This document shows positions 28,211 through 36,537 of a stretch of 64,000 bases of DNA, piece after piece. This DNA is from F1-120-MAGs238 sp964484185. Its GTDB lineage: Bacteria > Planctomycetota > Phycisphaerae > Phycisphaerales > UBA1924. The first letter of the stretch is position 1, and every line of letters begins with the position of its first letter. The stretch lies in assembly GCA_964484185.1 (NCBI GenBank), contig CAZAEQ010000004.1, positions 83,808-147,807 on the forward strand, written 5' to 3'. Under the pieces are notes generated by a model. That model was not told where the DNA came from. It was given only the letters and a program-made list of their open reading frames with translations, and did no database searches. The translations under genes and the position numbers were made by a program.

Positions 28211-29788
28211 GTGCCAGATCGTCACTTCGATATCGTCATCATCGGCGGCGGACCCGCCGGTTACGTCGGCGCCATCCGCGCTTCCCAAATGGGCTTCAAA
28301 GTCGCCGTCATCGAACGCGCCAAGCTCGGCGGCGTCTGCCTCAACTGGGGTTGCATTCCCAGCAAGGCATTGCTCTCGAACGCCGAACTCATGGAGAAAA
28401 TCCAGGATCGTGAGGCCTGGGGCCTCAAGATCAATGGCGATGTTTCCTTTGACTGGCAAAAGGTCATCGGCCGCTCGCGCGATGTCGCGACCAAGCTCAA
28501 CAAAGGTGTTGAGTTCCTGATGAAGAAGAACAAGATCGAACACATCGTGGCCAGCGCCAAGATTGTTTCGGCGGCCAAGAACGGTCAGCCCTGCAAGGTT
28601 GAGCTGTATGACTGCCAGATCCAGGAAGAGCGGACCGATGCGCCGGCGACTCCGGCGGCGAAGGCACGCGAGACTATCACTGCAACCAACATCATTATCG
28701 CCACCGGCTCGGTTGCACGCGATCTGCCCTTTGCCAAGTTCGACAACGACAAGATCTGGGGCGCACGCGAAGCGATGTTCAACAAAGAACAGCCCAAGAA
28801 ACTCATCATTGTCGGCGCAGGCGCGATCGGCATGGAGTTTGGCTACTTCTACCAGTCGTTTGGCACCAAGGTCACCGTCATCGAAATGATGCCCCGCATC
28901 CTCCCCGTCGAAGATGAAGACATCTGCGTCGCCATGGAACGTGTGTTCAAAAAGCACGGCATGGAAATTCGCACCAGCACCACCACGCTCGCAGTTGAGA
29001 AAACCGCAACCGGCGTCAAGGTCACTGTTGCCCCCGTCACCGTCGGCGCTGATGGCAAAGCTGTCCCCGATCAATCCAAGAAAGAAGTACTCGAAGCTGA
29101 CAAGGTTCTGCTCGCAGTCGGCGTCAAGGCTCGATTCGATGGGTTGTTTGATGCATCGCTTGGTCTTGAGACTTGGCGCGACCACATCAAGACCGACTTC
29201 ATCCCCCGCGGCTGGAACGGCCCCGGCTCTGGCACCACCAATCAGGCGATTGATTACAAGACCAATCTCCCCGGCATCTACGCCGTCGGCGATGTCATCG
29301 GTCCACCGTGGCTCGCGCACGTCGCCAGCGAAGAAGCAATTCTCTGCGTTGAACGCATCGGCTGGCGCGCCAAGAAGTGGCACCACGAACCTCACCCCAT
29401 GGATTACGGCGTCATCCCCGGTTGCACCTATTGCCATCCGCAGGTCGCCAGTGTCGGCTTCACCGAGCGCGAACTCAAAGCCATGGGCAAGGTCAAAGAC
29501 AAAGACTACGCGATCGGAAGTTTCCCGTTCTCGGCGCTTGGCAAAGCTATCGCGACCAAGAACACCGATGGCATGTGCAAGCTCATCCGCGGCCTGCCGC
29601 GGGGCGAAATCCTGGGCGCACACATCATGGGCGAATCTGCCACCGAACTCATTGCTGAGCTCTCCCTGGCTCGCCGCCTTGAAGCAACCAGCGAAGAACT
29701 CATCGCCACCGTCCACGCTCACCCGACCATGCACGAAGCAGTTCACGAAGCTGCGCTCGCATCTGAAGGCCGCGTGATTCACTTCTGA
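28211..29788 (+). CDS. lpdA: Dihydrolipoyl dehydrogenase
   Basis: About 525 residues. FAD motif VIIGGGPAGYVGAIRA, redox disulfide GGVCLNWGCIPSK (Cys43, Cys48), second nucleotide motif IIVGAGAIGMEFGYFY, GIYAVGDVIG, and the C-terminal catalytic HAHPTMHEA are all present. Lpd reoxidises lipoyl groups of 2-oxoacid dehydrogenase or glycine cleavage complexes. It is longer than the usual 460-480: extra residues appear around CQIQEERTDAPATPA before the GS loop and around FIPRGWNGPGSG. GTG 28211 is preferred because GAAAGG lies six bases upstream; ATG 28133 is in frame. No E1/E2 genes are adjacent. Confidence 0.93.
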   Translation: MPDRHFDIVIIGGGPAGYVGAIRASQMGFKVAVIERAKLGGVCLNWGCIPSKALLSNAELMEKIQDREAWGLKINGDVSFDWQKVIGRSRDVATKLNKGVEFLMKKNKIEHIVASAKIVSAAKNGQPCKVELYDCQIQEERTDAPATPAAKARETITATNIIIATGSVARDLPFAKFDNDKIWGAREAMFNKEQPKKLIIVGAGAIGMEFGYFYQSFGTKVTVIEMMPRILPVEDEDICVAMERVFKKHGMEIRTSTTTLAVEKTATGVKVTVAPVTVGADGKAVPDQSKKEVLEADKVLLAVGVKARFDGLFDASLGLETWRDHIKTDFIPRGWNGPGSGTTNQAIDYKTNLPGIYAVGDVIGPPWLAHVASEEAILCVERIGWRAKKWHHEPHPMDYGVIPGCTYCHPQVASVGFTERELKAMGKVKDKDYAIGSFPFSALGKAIATKNTDGMCKLIRGLPRGEILGAHIMGESATELIAELSLARRLEATSEELIATVHAHPTMHEAVHEAALASEGRVIHF

Positions 29789-29810
29789 AATCAGTTCCAA
29801 TTCGCATATC

Positions 29811-29835
29811 AAAGGGGTCGCAAGACCCCTTTTTC
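29811..29835 (+). terminator. Rho-independent terminator after lpdA
   Basis: AAAGGGGTC (29811-29819) pairs with GACCCCTTT around a GCAA loop and is followed by further Ts. Confidence 0.88.
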
Positions 29836-29976
29836 GTGCGCTGACGTTATCGGATCGTTTGAGGGCCTTCTCAGTTTGAAGACAATTCGTGGCAGTTGAA
29901 GGGCCGATATATCGCCATTGCTTCTTGACACATCTCATATACTCACCCTTGAACCTCACTGCATAGAAAGTCGCTC

Positions 29977-31368
29977 ATGAAGATTGCCCCATACATCGTC
30001 GCCGCCGCAGCGTGTGTGTTTACGTCCGCAACACTCGCCCAGCCAGTGATCACGCAAGTGCTCAAATCCGGCGGCTCAACCGCTGGAGGAGAAACTCTCT
30101 GCCTCCTCGGCACCTTTCCTGCCGGCACCCCCACGGTGACTATTGGTTCCAGGACAGCAACGGTTCAACAGAGTACTCCGACAATTATTCTCTGCCTGAC
30201 TCCTACGCCTGCTGGACAGAATCTACAGAATCTTTCGATACGAGTCGCAATCGCTGGCCAGAACAGCAACGTTATGTTGTACTCCTACGACCGGCCTTTC
30301 ATTAGCCAGATCAATCCCCCAATCGGACCCACTTCCGGCTTCACTCAGTTCCTGATCGATGGGGCGAATTTTGGTCCAAACCCTACCGTCTTGATTGGCG
30401 GTCTGCCGGTTCAACGTCTCTTTTCCACCGAATTCAGTTTCACCGGACGCACGTCTCCGGGACAGGGCACCAACCTTCCGGTGTTAGTACTCTCAGCACC
30501 AGGAATGCTCAACGATACTCCCGCTACTTTTTCCTACAATCCTCCGACCCTCTCGAACATAAATCCGCCGCTGGCGAATACGCAGGGCGGAACGATCGCG
30601 CTCACTGGCACCAACTTCGGGCAAACACCTGTTGTCCGCGTTGGGACACAGGACATTTCGCCCGTCCCCGGCAGCGTGACTGCCACCGGGCTCCAGTTCC
30701 AAATGCCAGCCGGAACCGGCACTGGTATCCCGCTCAGTGTTGTGGTTGCCGAGCAGGTCAGCAATTCGCTCACAATTTCCTATGGCCCTCCAAGCATTTC
30801 GTTCGGCACCCCCGCAATCGGGTCTACGAGCGGAGGCACGGCAGTTAACATGGGCGGCACCAATCTTGGTCCTGCTTCCAGCACACAAGTTTTGTTTGAT
30901 GGTCTACCGGTAGCGATTCAACCCGGTTCCGCTGGGCACACCGGACTTACGTTCCGCACGCCGCCGGGAGAGGGCACGAATCACAGCTACTGGGTTGTCA
31001 CTGGCGGTCAGGTGTCTAACTCACGTCCTTTTTCCTACCTGCCTCCTGTCATCAACTCGATTTCTCCCAGCAATGTCAGTGTTGATGGGAACGACCTGGT
31101 GCTTATCAGCGGTACCGACCTGGGGATCAACCCGACTGTGTACATCGGTGAAACGATCGCGCCGGTCGTGATGTCGAATCACACCTCCATCCTCTGTCGC
31201 GCTCCTGCCCACGTCTCAGCCGTCGCATCTGTAAATGTCATCGTCGCGGGTCAACCCAGCAACCAATCAACCATCAACTACATCTGCGATGCCGATTTCA
31301 ATGGCGATGGCGCAGTCGACTTCTTCGACTACCTCGATTTTGTCGATGCATATTCGATATCGTGCTGA
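29977..31368 (+). CDS. Exported IPT/TIG-repeat protein, copy 1, single FFDYLDFV repeat
   Basis: 463 residues. Signal peptide MKIAPYIVAAAACVFTSATLAQ. About four to five IPT/TIG (Ig-like, plexin-transcription factor) repeats follow, e.g. INPPIGPTSGFTQFLIDGANFG, TQGGTIALTGTNFGQTP, TSGGTAVNMGGTNLG. The C-terminus holds only one dockerin-like repeat (DGAVDFFDYLDFVDAYS) and ends SC. It is a tandem paralog of the next gene, with the same length and domain plan. Secreted; function unknown. Confidence 0.84.
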   Translation: MKIAPYIVAAAACVFTSATLAQPVITQVLKSGGSTAGGETLCLLGTFPAGTPTVTIGSRTATVQQSTPTIILCLTPTPAGQNLQNLSIRVAIAGQNSNVMLYSYDRPFISQINPPIGPTSGFTQFLIDGANFGPNPTVLIGGLPVQRLFSTEFSFTGRTSPGQGTNLPVLVLSAPGMLNDTPATFSYNPPTLSNINPPLANTQGGTIALTGTNFGQTPVVRVGTQDISPVPGSVTATGLQFQMPAGTGTGIPLSVVVAEQVSNSLTISYGPPSISFGTPAIGSTSGGTAVNMGGTNLGPASSTQVLFDGLPVAIQPGSAGHTGLTFRTPPGEGTNHSYWVVTGGQVSNSRPFSYLPPVINSISPSNVSVDGNDLVLISGTDLGINPTVYIGETIAPVVMSNHTSILCRAPAHVSAVASVNVIVAGQPSNQSTINYICDADFNGDGAVDFFDYLDFVDAYSISC

Positions 31369-31438
31369 GCGCGGCACAGCACGCAGACACATTCCAAGTG
31401 CATCTCTCTTGCCTTCCTTTGAATAGAAAGTGACACCT

Positions 31439-32821
31439 ATGAAGATTGCTCAGTACCTTGTCGCGACAGCGCTTGTCTTTACATCTGCCGCATTTGCCCA
31501 GCCTGTGATCAACCAAATCCTCAAGTCTGGCGGCTCAACTTCCGGCGGCGAATCTGTCTACCTGTTGGGAACCTTTCCCGCTGGCGCTCCGACGGTCGTG
31601 ATTGGTGGAAGCACGGCAACAGTTCAACTGAGCACCCCGACTTCGATTCTCTGCCTGACTCCTGCCGGTGTCGGCGCTGATCTTCCAGTTCAAGTGATCA
31701 TCGCCGGCCAATCCAGCAACACCGTTCTGTATTCCTACGACATGCCCAGAATCGAATCCGTCAATCCCTTCTTCGGTCCCACTTCCGGGCTCTTTCAAAT
31801 CGTGATTACGGGCACCAATTTTGGCACCAACCCACTGGTCACAATCGGCGGCGTTCAAATATTTGGTTCCATGACCTCCCCAACAACTTTCACCGGAATG
31901 GTTAGGGCAGGTCAAGGCTTCAACCTCCCGATCGTTGTTAATGCTGGCGGTCAAACCAATCTCACGACCCCTCGCAGCTTTGTCTACAACAGCCCCACGC
32001 TCACCTCGATTCTCGCGCCTTCAAATCCCACACAAGGCGGCGGCATTATCACGCTCCAGGGTTCAAACTTTGGCCAGACACCGGGCGTATTCGTTGGCAC
32101 GCAGTTTGTGAGTCCCATCTTTCCTTCTATCACCCCAACTTCTCTCCAGTTTCAGATGCCCGCCGGCACAGGCACTGGCATTCCTGTCCGCCTCTCAGTC
32201 GCTGGCATCGACAGCAACTCACTCACCGTCTCCTATTCACCTCCGATTATCTCTGCCGTTCTCTCGCCCAGTGTTCCAACCGCAGGCGGCACTTTGATCG
32301 AACTGCTCGGCTCGAATTTCGGCCCGGCCTCTACTGCGACGATTTTCTTTGACAATCTGCCAGTTACGACCCATCACATGTCCAGCGGCCAAACCTCCCT
32401 GAAATTCATCCTCCCATCGGGCGAAGGTCTCAACCGCCCCATCCGTGTGAACGTGGCGGGACAGTTTTCAAATCAACAGTTTTTGGATTACGATCTGCCC
32501 GAGCTGTTTTCCCTTGAACCAAGTTCAGTCTCAGTCACTGGCAGCGATCTTCTGCAACTTAGCGGCAACAACTTCGGCCTGAACCCTGTAGTGCGGATCA
32601 ACGGCGTATTCACCCCCATAATTTCTTACACTCACACCTCGATCACATGCCGCCCACCCGCGCTGACGCCTGGTATCAAGCAGGTGGAGGTCGATGTTGG
32701 CACTCACACAAGCGCACCAAGAGATCTGTTGTACACCTGCCCGGCCGACTTCAACGGCGATGGTTCCGTCGACTTCTTCGACTACCTCGACTTTGTCGAT
32801 GCGTATTCGGTGCCGTGCTGA
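31439..32821 (+). CDS. Exported IPT/TIG-repeat protein, copy 2, single FFDYLDFV repeat
   Basis: About 460 residues, paralog of the preceding gene: both begin MKIA, both run QPVI-Q-LKSGGST after the signal peptide, and both end in one FFDYLDFVDAYS repeat with a final Cys (SC versus PC). The TIG repeats (e.g. TQGGGIITLQGSNFGQTP) align in order. ATG 31439 is the counterpart of the first copy's start; GTG 31430 is in frame. The 70-bp spacer ends in a GAATAGAAAGTG ribosome-site region like that of copy 1. Confidence 0.84.
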   Translation: MKIAQYLVATALVFTSAAFAQPVINQILKSGGSTSGGESVYLLGTFPAGAPTVVIGGSTATVQLSTPTSILCLTPAGVGADLPVQVIIAGQSSNTVLYSYDMPRIESVNPFFGPTSGLFQIVITGTNFGTNPLVTIGGVQIFGSMTSPTTFTGMVRAGQGFNLPIVVNAGGQTNLTTPRSFVYNSPTLTSILAPSNPTQGGGIITLQGSNFGQTPGVFVGTQFVSPIFPSITPTSLQFQMPAGTGTGIPVRLSVAGIDSNSLTVSYSPPIISAVLSPSVPTAGGTLIELLGSNFGPASTATIFFDNLPVTTHHMSSGQTSLKFILPSGEGLNRPIRVNVAGQFSNQQFLDYDLPELFSLEPSSVSVTGSDLLQLSGNNFGLNPVVRINGVFTPIISYTHTSITCRPPALTPGIKQVEVDVGTHTSAPRDLLYTCPADFNGDGSVDFFDYLDFVDAYSVPC

Positions 32822-32889
32822 GCCGCGCGGCATGTCGCGAGAGCAGTTGAGCAGTAGAAGAAAAAGAAGAGTTGGCTCACGGGTTTTAA

Positions 32890-34017
32890 TCAGCCGCAGG
32901 TCCAGGTGTTTGGTGGGCCCAGTGGTCTTGGCGCGGTTAGTGACTTTTTAGATTTCGCTGATTTGTTGTGTTTCTGTTGCTCTTTGAGCTGCTTCTCTTG
33001 TGCGCGCAGGTTGAGATTGCGTTCTTTGAGTTCGAGTTTGCGCACAGCGAGCTGGTGGTTTTGTTCTGCGCGGTCGGCCTTGGCTTGTTCGCGCTGGCGG
33101 CGTTGTTCTTCGCGGTCTTTGGTGCGCTGCTGGTTGCGTTGAGTGCGCGCGATTGCTTCCTGTTCTTTTTGAGCCTGGCGTTCTTTGCGTTGTTGTTCGC
33201 GGATGATGCGGCGGGCTGCCGCCTCTTTGTCGCGCAGTTCGCGGGATCGGCGGGAGTTAGTGCGCTCGATGATGAAGAGCATGCGCACGATCTGGTTGTT
33301 GGTTTCGACCTGGGCGGCTTCGCTCATGCCTGGGAGATCGTGGATGAGACGCTCAACGGTGGCGACCTGCATGGTGATGATGTAGTTGTGCATGATCCGC
33401 TCGATGTTTGGATCATCGGGGGAGAGCTTGGCGAAAACAGGCTTGAGTTTGGCCTGGTAGTCATCGAACTGGGAATCGATGGGACCGGCGGGGTCGTTTG
33501 GATCGGAGATGATGGGTTCGTAGGTGGTGGTTCTGCTGCCGGTTTCGGGTGGGCAGTGAGGTTCGAGGTGGTTTTTGAAGAATTCGGATGGGGGTTCGGC
33601 GAGGATTTCCTGGAGGGTTTTGCCACGGGGGCTCGCCGGGGCGGCGGGAGGAGGGGAAGGCGAGGGGGAGAGAGGAGGTGCAGAAACAGAATCGGAAGGC
33701 GATTTGAAATTTGAGATTTCAGATTTGGAGCAAGGAACTAGAGGCGCGGAACGGGAGATAGGATCTGAAGGCAGTTTGATAGTCGAAAGAGCAAGGTTGA
33801 GAGATGGAATGACATCTGAGCCGGACGCGGATAGGCCAGAGAGGACTGAGGGGACCAATAGGGCCGATGACGGAGACGCGGGCTCGTGGGTCGTGAGTGC
33901 TGAGGCGGTACCAGCGGCTTGTGTGAGCTGGGCTGGGGTGCAAGATTCGGCGCTTGGATTGTCGGCGGCGTTCTTGATGGCGGCTTGGGCGAGGCGGCGT
34001 TTGGATGACTTGGACAT
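32890..34017 (-). CDS. Charged coiled-coil protein under the phage-cassette control region
   Basis: 375 residues, no recognised domain. N-terminus MSKSSKRRLAQAAIKNAADN is basic; residues ~30-150 are Pro/Ser-rich and low-complexity. About 155-270 is a compact conserved-looking part (LQEILAEPPSEFFKNHL, LSPDDPNIERIMHNYIITMQ, VERLIHDLPGMS, QIVRMLFIIERTNSRR). About 270-360 is a Lys/Arg/Glu/Gln-rich helix likely to form a coiled coil. It ends in a Pro/Gly-rich tail. ATG 34017 has AGGAGCC upstream; the longer open frame to 34230 lies inside the control region. Its 5' region is homologous to that of the portal gene at 55340, so a packaging, scaffold or DNA-binding role in that system is plausible but unproven. 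Confidence 0.72.
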   Translation of the reverse strand: MSKSSKRRLAQAAIKNAADNPSAESCTPAQLTQAAGTASALTTHEPASPSSALLVPSVLSGLSASGSDVIPSLNLALSTIKLPSDPISRSAPLVPCSKSEISNFKSPSDSVSAPPLSPSPSPPPAAPASPRGKTLQEILAEPPSEFFKNHLEPHCPPETGSRTTTYEPIISDPNDPAGPIDSQFDDYQAKLKPVFAKLSPDDPNIERIMHNYIITMQVATVERLIHDLPGMSEAAQVETNNQIVRMLFIIERTNSRRSRELRDKEAAARRIIREQQRKERQAQKEQEAIARTQRNQQRTKDREEQRRQREQAKADRAEQNHQLAVRKLELKERNLNLRAQEKQLKEQQKHNKSAKSKKSLTAPRPLGPPNTWTCG

Positions 34018-34086
34018 GGTGAGGCTCCTGGGAAGGTCGGGGGAAGTGCGATGCGACGCGCAGTCACGTCCCCTACCTATGGCGGA

Positions 34087-34119
34087 GCGGGACAAAACGA
34101 GGGGCGCTTTTTGTCCGGT
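34087..34119. promoter_or_regulatory. Operator-like dyad A-proximal (17-bp spacer)
   Basis: Half sites GCGGGACA (34087-34094) and TGTCCGGT (34112-34119) flank a 17-bp spacer containing GAGGGGCGC. It matches the site at 55249-55281 in position and spacing. Confidence 0.6.
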
Positions 34120-34272
34120 AGGGACGACCTGTCTAGCGAAAAACGTTGATGGGAGCGCAGGAGGGGCGAAAAAACAATTTTCAGAAAACGAAATTTTCTT
34201 CGTGTTAGGGGGCGCGCATCGCGGGCGCAAAATGTCCGGTACACCCAGTGTTTTCCCCAGTTTTATACCTGG

Positions 34273-34303
34273 ACAACATTACAAATTTAGAACGTAATAT
34301 TGT
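34273..34303. promoter_or_regulatory. AT-rich inverted repeat, region A
   Basis: ACAACATTAC (34273-34282) and GTAATATTGT (34294-34303) form an inverted repeat with one mismatch around an 11-base spacer, just upstream (minus strand) of a TATAAA box. The counterpart in region B is at 55077-55103 with the same spacer length. Confidence 0.6.
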
Positions 34304-34341
34304 GTGTTTGAGGCGGGTTATTGGACGTGATTCGGCCCGGT

Positions 34342-34373
34342 ACCGGACAAAACGGGGGCGCGAAATGTCCGGT
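34342..34373. promoter_or_regulatory. Operator-like dyad A-distal (16-bp spacer)
   Basis: ACCGGACA (34342-34349) and TGTCCGGT (34366-34373) are perfect inverted half sites around a 16-bp spacer rich in G and C. The equivalent site in region B, 55007-55038, has the same spacer length. Confidence 0.65.
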
Positions 34374-34447
34374 GTGAGGCAAAAAATGCGGGGAGGAGCG
34401 GGTCACGCTCAGAAGCAAAGGGCACAGTGGAGCGGCGGCCAATGGTC

Positions 34448-34867
34448 TTAGCTGCCGGGCACATAGCTTACCTTATCAAAACCTGCATCTTTGCAGGCCT
34501 GTACGGCGGCAGCAGCACCCCCCACTGTCGCAGTCTTCGTGGTCTTCACAATCACGCCGCGATCTTTGGGAAGTGTGGCCAGGACTTTGATCAGTTCATC
34601 GCGCTGGGTGAATATGCGCGCTCCCAGGCGGAATGCTGGACCGGAAGGGCTGGACTCGACAAAGAGAATCTGGACTGTGAAATCGCTGCCTTTGGCGGCG
34701 CCGCCATCGGTTTTGAGACCGGCCGCGAGATCGGTCTCGGGTTCAGCCAGCGAACCGGACATAAGGAAGTAGAGCAGGAGAAAGAGAACAACATCGACGA
34801 ATGCGATAAGCGGAAGTTTGGGAATTGCTTCGCCGATACGACGCGGTTTCTTGCGGTGGATTCTCAT
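34448..34867 (-). CDS. ExbD/TolR-family protein (second copy)
   Basis: 139 residues. A basic N-terminus RIHRKKPRRIGEAIPKLPLI leads into one membrane helix with the key Asp (AFVDVVLFLLLYFLM), then a periplasmic domain (VQILFVESS, GVIVKTTKTATVGGAAAAVQACKDAGF) typical of ExbD/TolR. It overlaps the upstream exbD by four bases. Two ExbD paralogs with one ExbB is a common planctomycete arrangement, possibly forming a mixed stator. Confidence 0.88.
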   Translation of the reverse strand: MRIHRKKPRRIGEAIPKLPLIAFVDVVLFLLLYFLMSGSLAEPETDLAAGLKTDGGAAKGSDFTVQILFVESSPSGPAFRLGARIFTQRDELIKVLATLPKDRGVIVKTTKTATVGGAAAAVQACKDAGFDKVSYVPGS

Positions 34868-35307
34868 GGAGTGCCTCCAGTTGGAGGCGAGGAAGATGCT
34901 GTGCCGCTGGTTGCGAGTTTCCAGTTACGAATGCCGGCGGCGGCCAGCGCACGCGCGAGGCGATCGACATCGCTGGCCGGACGGTCTTTGTCCGCACGCA
35001 CAACGATCCTGGAAATATTTGCCATGTCGTTCGCGATCTTGGCGCGGGCGACAACACCGGGGAGATCAAATGAATCGGTGCCGAGTCCAAACGATCCATC
35101 GGGGCGAACATCGATCACAAACGCATCATCAGCGCGAGTCGAGCCGACATCGCCTTTTTCCTGCGGCAGGTTCATGGGGCTGACGCGGGCAGCGTTGGCA
35201 AAATGCATCGTGAGCATGAAGAAGATGATGAGCAGCATGGTCACGTCGACCATGGGGGTCACATCGAAGTCTGCGATCTTGATTTCGCCGCGGCGGCGGG
35301 GTCTCAC
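34864..35307 (-). CDS. exbD: ExbD/TolR-family protein (first copy)
   Basis: 147 residues. MRPRRRGEIKIADFDVTPMVDVTMLLIIFFML is the classic ExbD N-terminus (shown here in part: DVTPMVDVTMLLIIFF, with the proton-path Asp). The periplasmic part (DAFVIDVRPDG, ISRIVVRADKDRPASDVDRL) follows. It is part of a proton-driven motor that energises outer-membrane transport or envelope work. Both its ends overlap neighbouring genes by four bases. Confidence 0.92.
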   Translation of the reverse strand: MRPRRRGEIKIADFDVTPMVDVTMLLIIFFMLTMHFANAARVSPMNLPQEKGDVGSTRADDAFVIDVRPDGSFGLGTDSFDLPGVVARAKIANDMANISRIVVRADKDRPASDVDRLARALAAAGIRNWKLATSGTASSSPPTGGTP

Positions 35308-36071
35308 GCGTTTTGTCCCTGGATTGCCGGTTGACGTGCGGGCGCGGGCTGTGGCTTGCCAGCGCTGGTGCGTTCGATATATGCGACAATGGCTTCGAGT
35401 TCGCGGGCGACATCGGAGACCATGTGTTCAATGCGGCGGCGGTAAAGGGTGTAGGCCGCGGTGCAGGGAATCGCGACGATGAGGCCCATGGCGGTATCGA
35501 CCAGTGCGATTGACATGAAGTCAGAGAGTTGCTGCGAGCGGGCTGCACCTTCCATCTGACCGATTGCACCGAACGCGCCGATCATACCGATGACGGTGCC
35601 GAGCAGGCCGAGCATGGGGCCGAGCGCAGCGAGGAGGCCGATGCCATCGGTGCCGCGGTAGAGCTTGTCGGATTCGTATTCGACCGCTTCCTGCACAGCG
35701 GTGCGGATTTCGAGCAGGCCCAGCGGCGAAGATTCGCAGCGCGCGAGTGCGGCGGCGAGCGTGCGAGTGACCGCGCAAGAATTCTCGGGCTTGTTGCAGA
35801 ACTCTTTGGCGGAGAGAAGCTGGCCGGCGAAGACAAGTTGGCGAAGCGCGGAGACGACGGGCGGCGGGATGAGTCTGTTGCGTTGCAGCCAGATGAAGTT
35901 GGCGATCATGAGCCCGAGCGCAACGATCGAGAGGAGGATGATGAGATAGCCGACTGGGCCGCCAGCCTTGATGTAATCAAAGAGGGACATTTCTGAAGCA
36001 GTTTTAGCGGCGGCCTCGGCTGCTGGTGTGGCGGGCGTGGTCTGGATAAAGGCAAAGAGGGAACTGAGCAA
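35304..36071 (-). CDS. exbB: MotA/TolQ/ExbB proton channel protein
   Basis: 255 residues with three membrane segments: YLIILLSIVALGLMIANF, then LGPMLGLLGTVIGMIGAF and LVDTAMGLIVAIPCTAAY, the two signature MotA/TolQ/ExbB helices. A long cytoplasmic loop (about residues 70-150) separates helix 1 from helix 2. First gene of the ExbB-ExbD-ExbD operon. No TonB or TonB-dependent receptor gene is nearby, so the transported load is unknown. Confidence 0.93.
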   Translation of the reverse strand: MLSSLFAFIQTTPATPAAEAAAKTASEMSLFDYIKAGGPVGYLIILLSIVALGLMIANFIWLQRNRLIPPPVVSALRQLVFAGQLLSAKEFCNKPENSCAVTRTLAAALARCESSPLGLLEIRTAVQEAVEYESDKLYRGTDGIGLLAALGPMLGLLGTVIGMIGAFGAIGQMEGAARSQQLSDFMSIALVDTAMGLIVAIPCTAAYTLYRRRIEHMVSDVARELEAIVAYIERTSAGKPQPAPARQPAIQGQNA

Positions 36072-36145
36072 GCACCGACTCCTTCCGGAATTGAGAGAAC
36101 CGCAGGTACTTTACCAGCCTCGATGGCGGCGGTTGCAGGAAATGG

Positions 36146-36439
36146 TCAGGTTTCGTTGGGCTGCGAGGGTTCTTGTTGTGCGGCCAGGTTCTCGATGTGG
36201 CGAACTCGGACGTTGCGGCGGCCCAAATCGTCGTCAAACGGGCGCGGGGTGAATGTTGGCCTGGGCCTGAGGATCGCGAAAATGGCTTGAAAAACAAGAC
36301 GAATAACCATGAAGACGATTGCGATCACCGCGATGATGAGCAGGATGGGGAGCAGGATGAGCACAAGAAGCAGCAGCGGGATGACATTGCCGCCGCTGGG
36401 GCGGACATTGGCAGTGAAGGTTTTAAAGTGATCCCGCAT
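36146..36439 (-). CDS. Small membrane protein
   Basis: 97 residues. One long hydrophobic segment or tight pair of helices (about residues 19-58, rich in Leu/Ile/Val), followed by a Pro/Arg-rich cytoplasmic tail (RPRPTFTPRPFDDDLG). No known domain recognised and no clear ribosome site. It lies between exbB and the GT41 gene on the same strand. Confidence 0.55.
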   Translation of the reverse strand: MRDHFKTFTANVRPSGGNVIPLLLLVLILLPILLIIAVIAIVFMVIRLVFQAIFAILRPRPTFTPRPFDDDLGRRNVRVRHIENLAAQQEPSQPNET

Positions 36440-36537
36440 GACGCCAGATTGTATTTCGGGATTTGGCGCGACGGATTGCTGCCTGAGCGGAATCTAGACT
36501 GGCGGGGTCTTGCGTGTCGCTGTATATCTGACAGGCA

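Larger units (their letters stand above)
34018..34447 (-). promoter_or_regulatory. Control region A, homologous to region B at 55007-55339
   Basis: This 430-bp gap has no gene. Read on the minus strand toward the start at 34017 it contains, in order: a 32-bp dyad (34342-34373), the motif ATAACCCGCC, an AT-rich dyad (34273-34303), TATAAAACTGGGG, a GTACCGGACA half site (34233-34240), GCGCGCCCCCTAAC, a second dyad (34087-34119), GTAGGGGACGTGA and AGGAGCCTCACC directly before ATG. The same elements occur in the same order upstream of the portal gene. Beyond 34374 toward exbD2 the similarity to region B is not obvious. Confidence 0.8.

Noticed and set aside
28016..29959. Upstream extension of the 25121 reading frame
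   Set aside because: It is antisense to the dihydrolipoyl dehydrogenase gene; the signal peptide and ribosome site are at 28015.
34018..34230. N-terminal extension of the coiled-coil gene
   Set aside because: It falls in the conserved non-coding control region, which also lacks coding in its counterpart at 55007-55339; AGGAGCC precedes ATG 34017.
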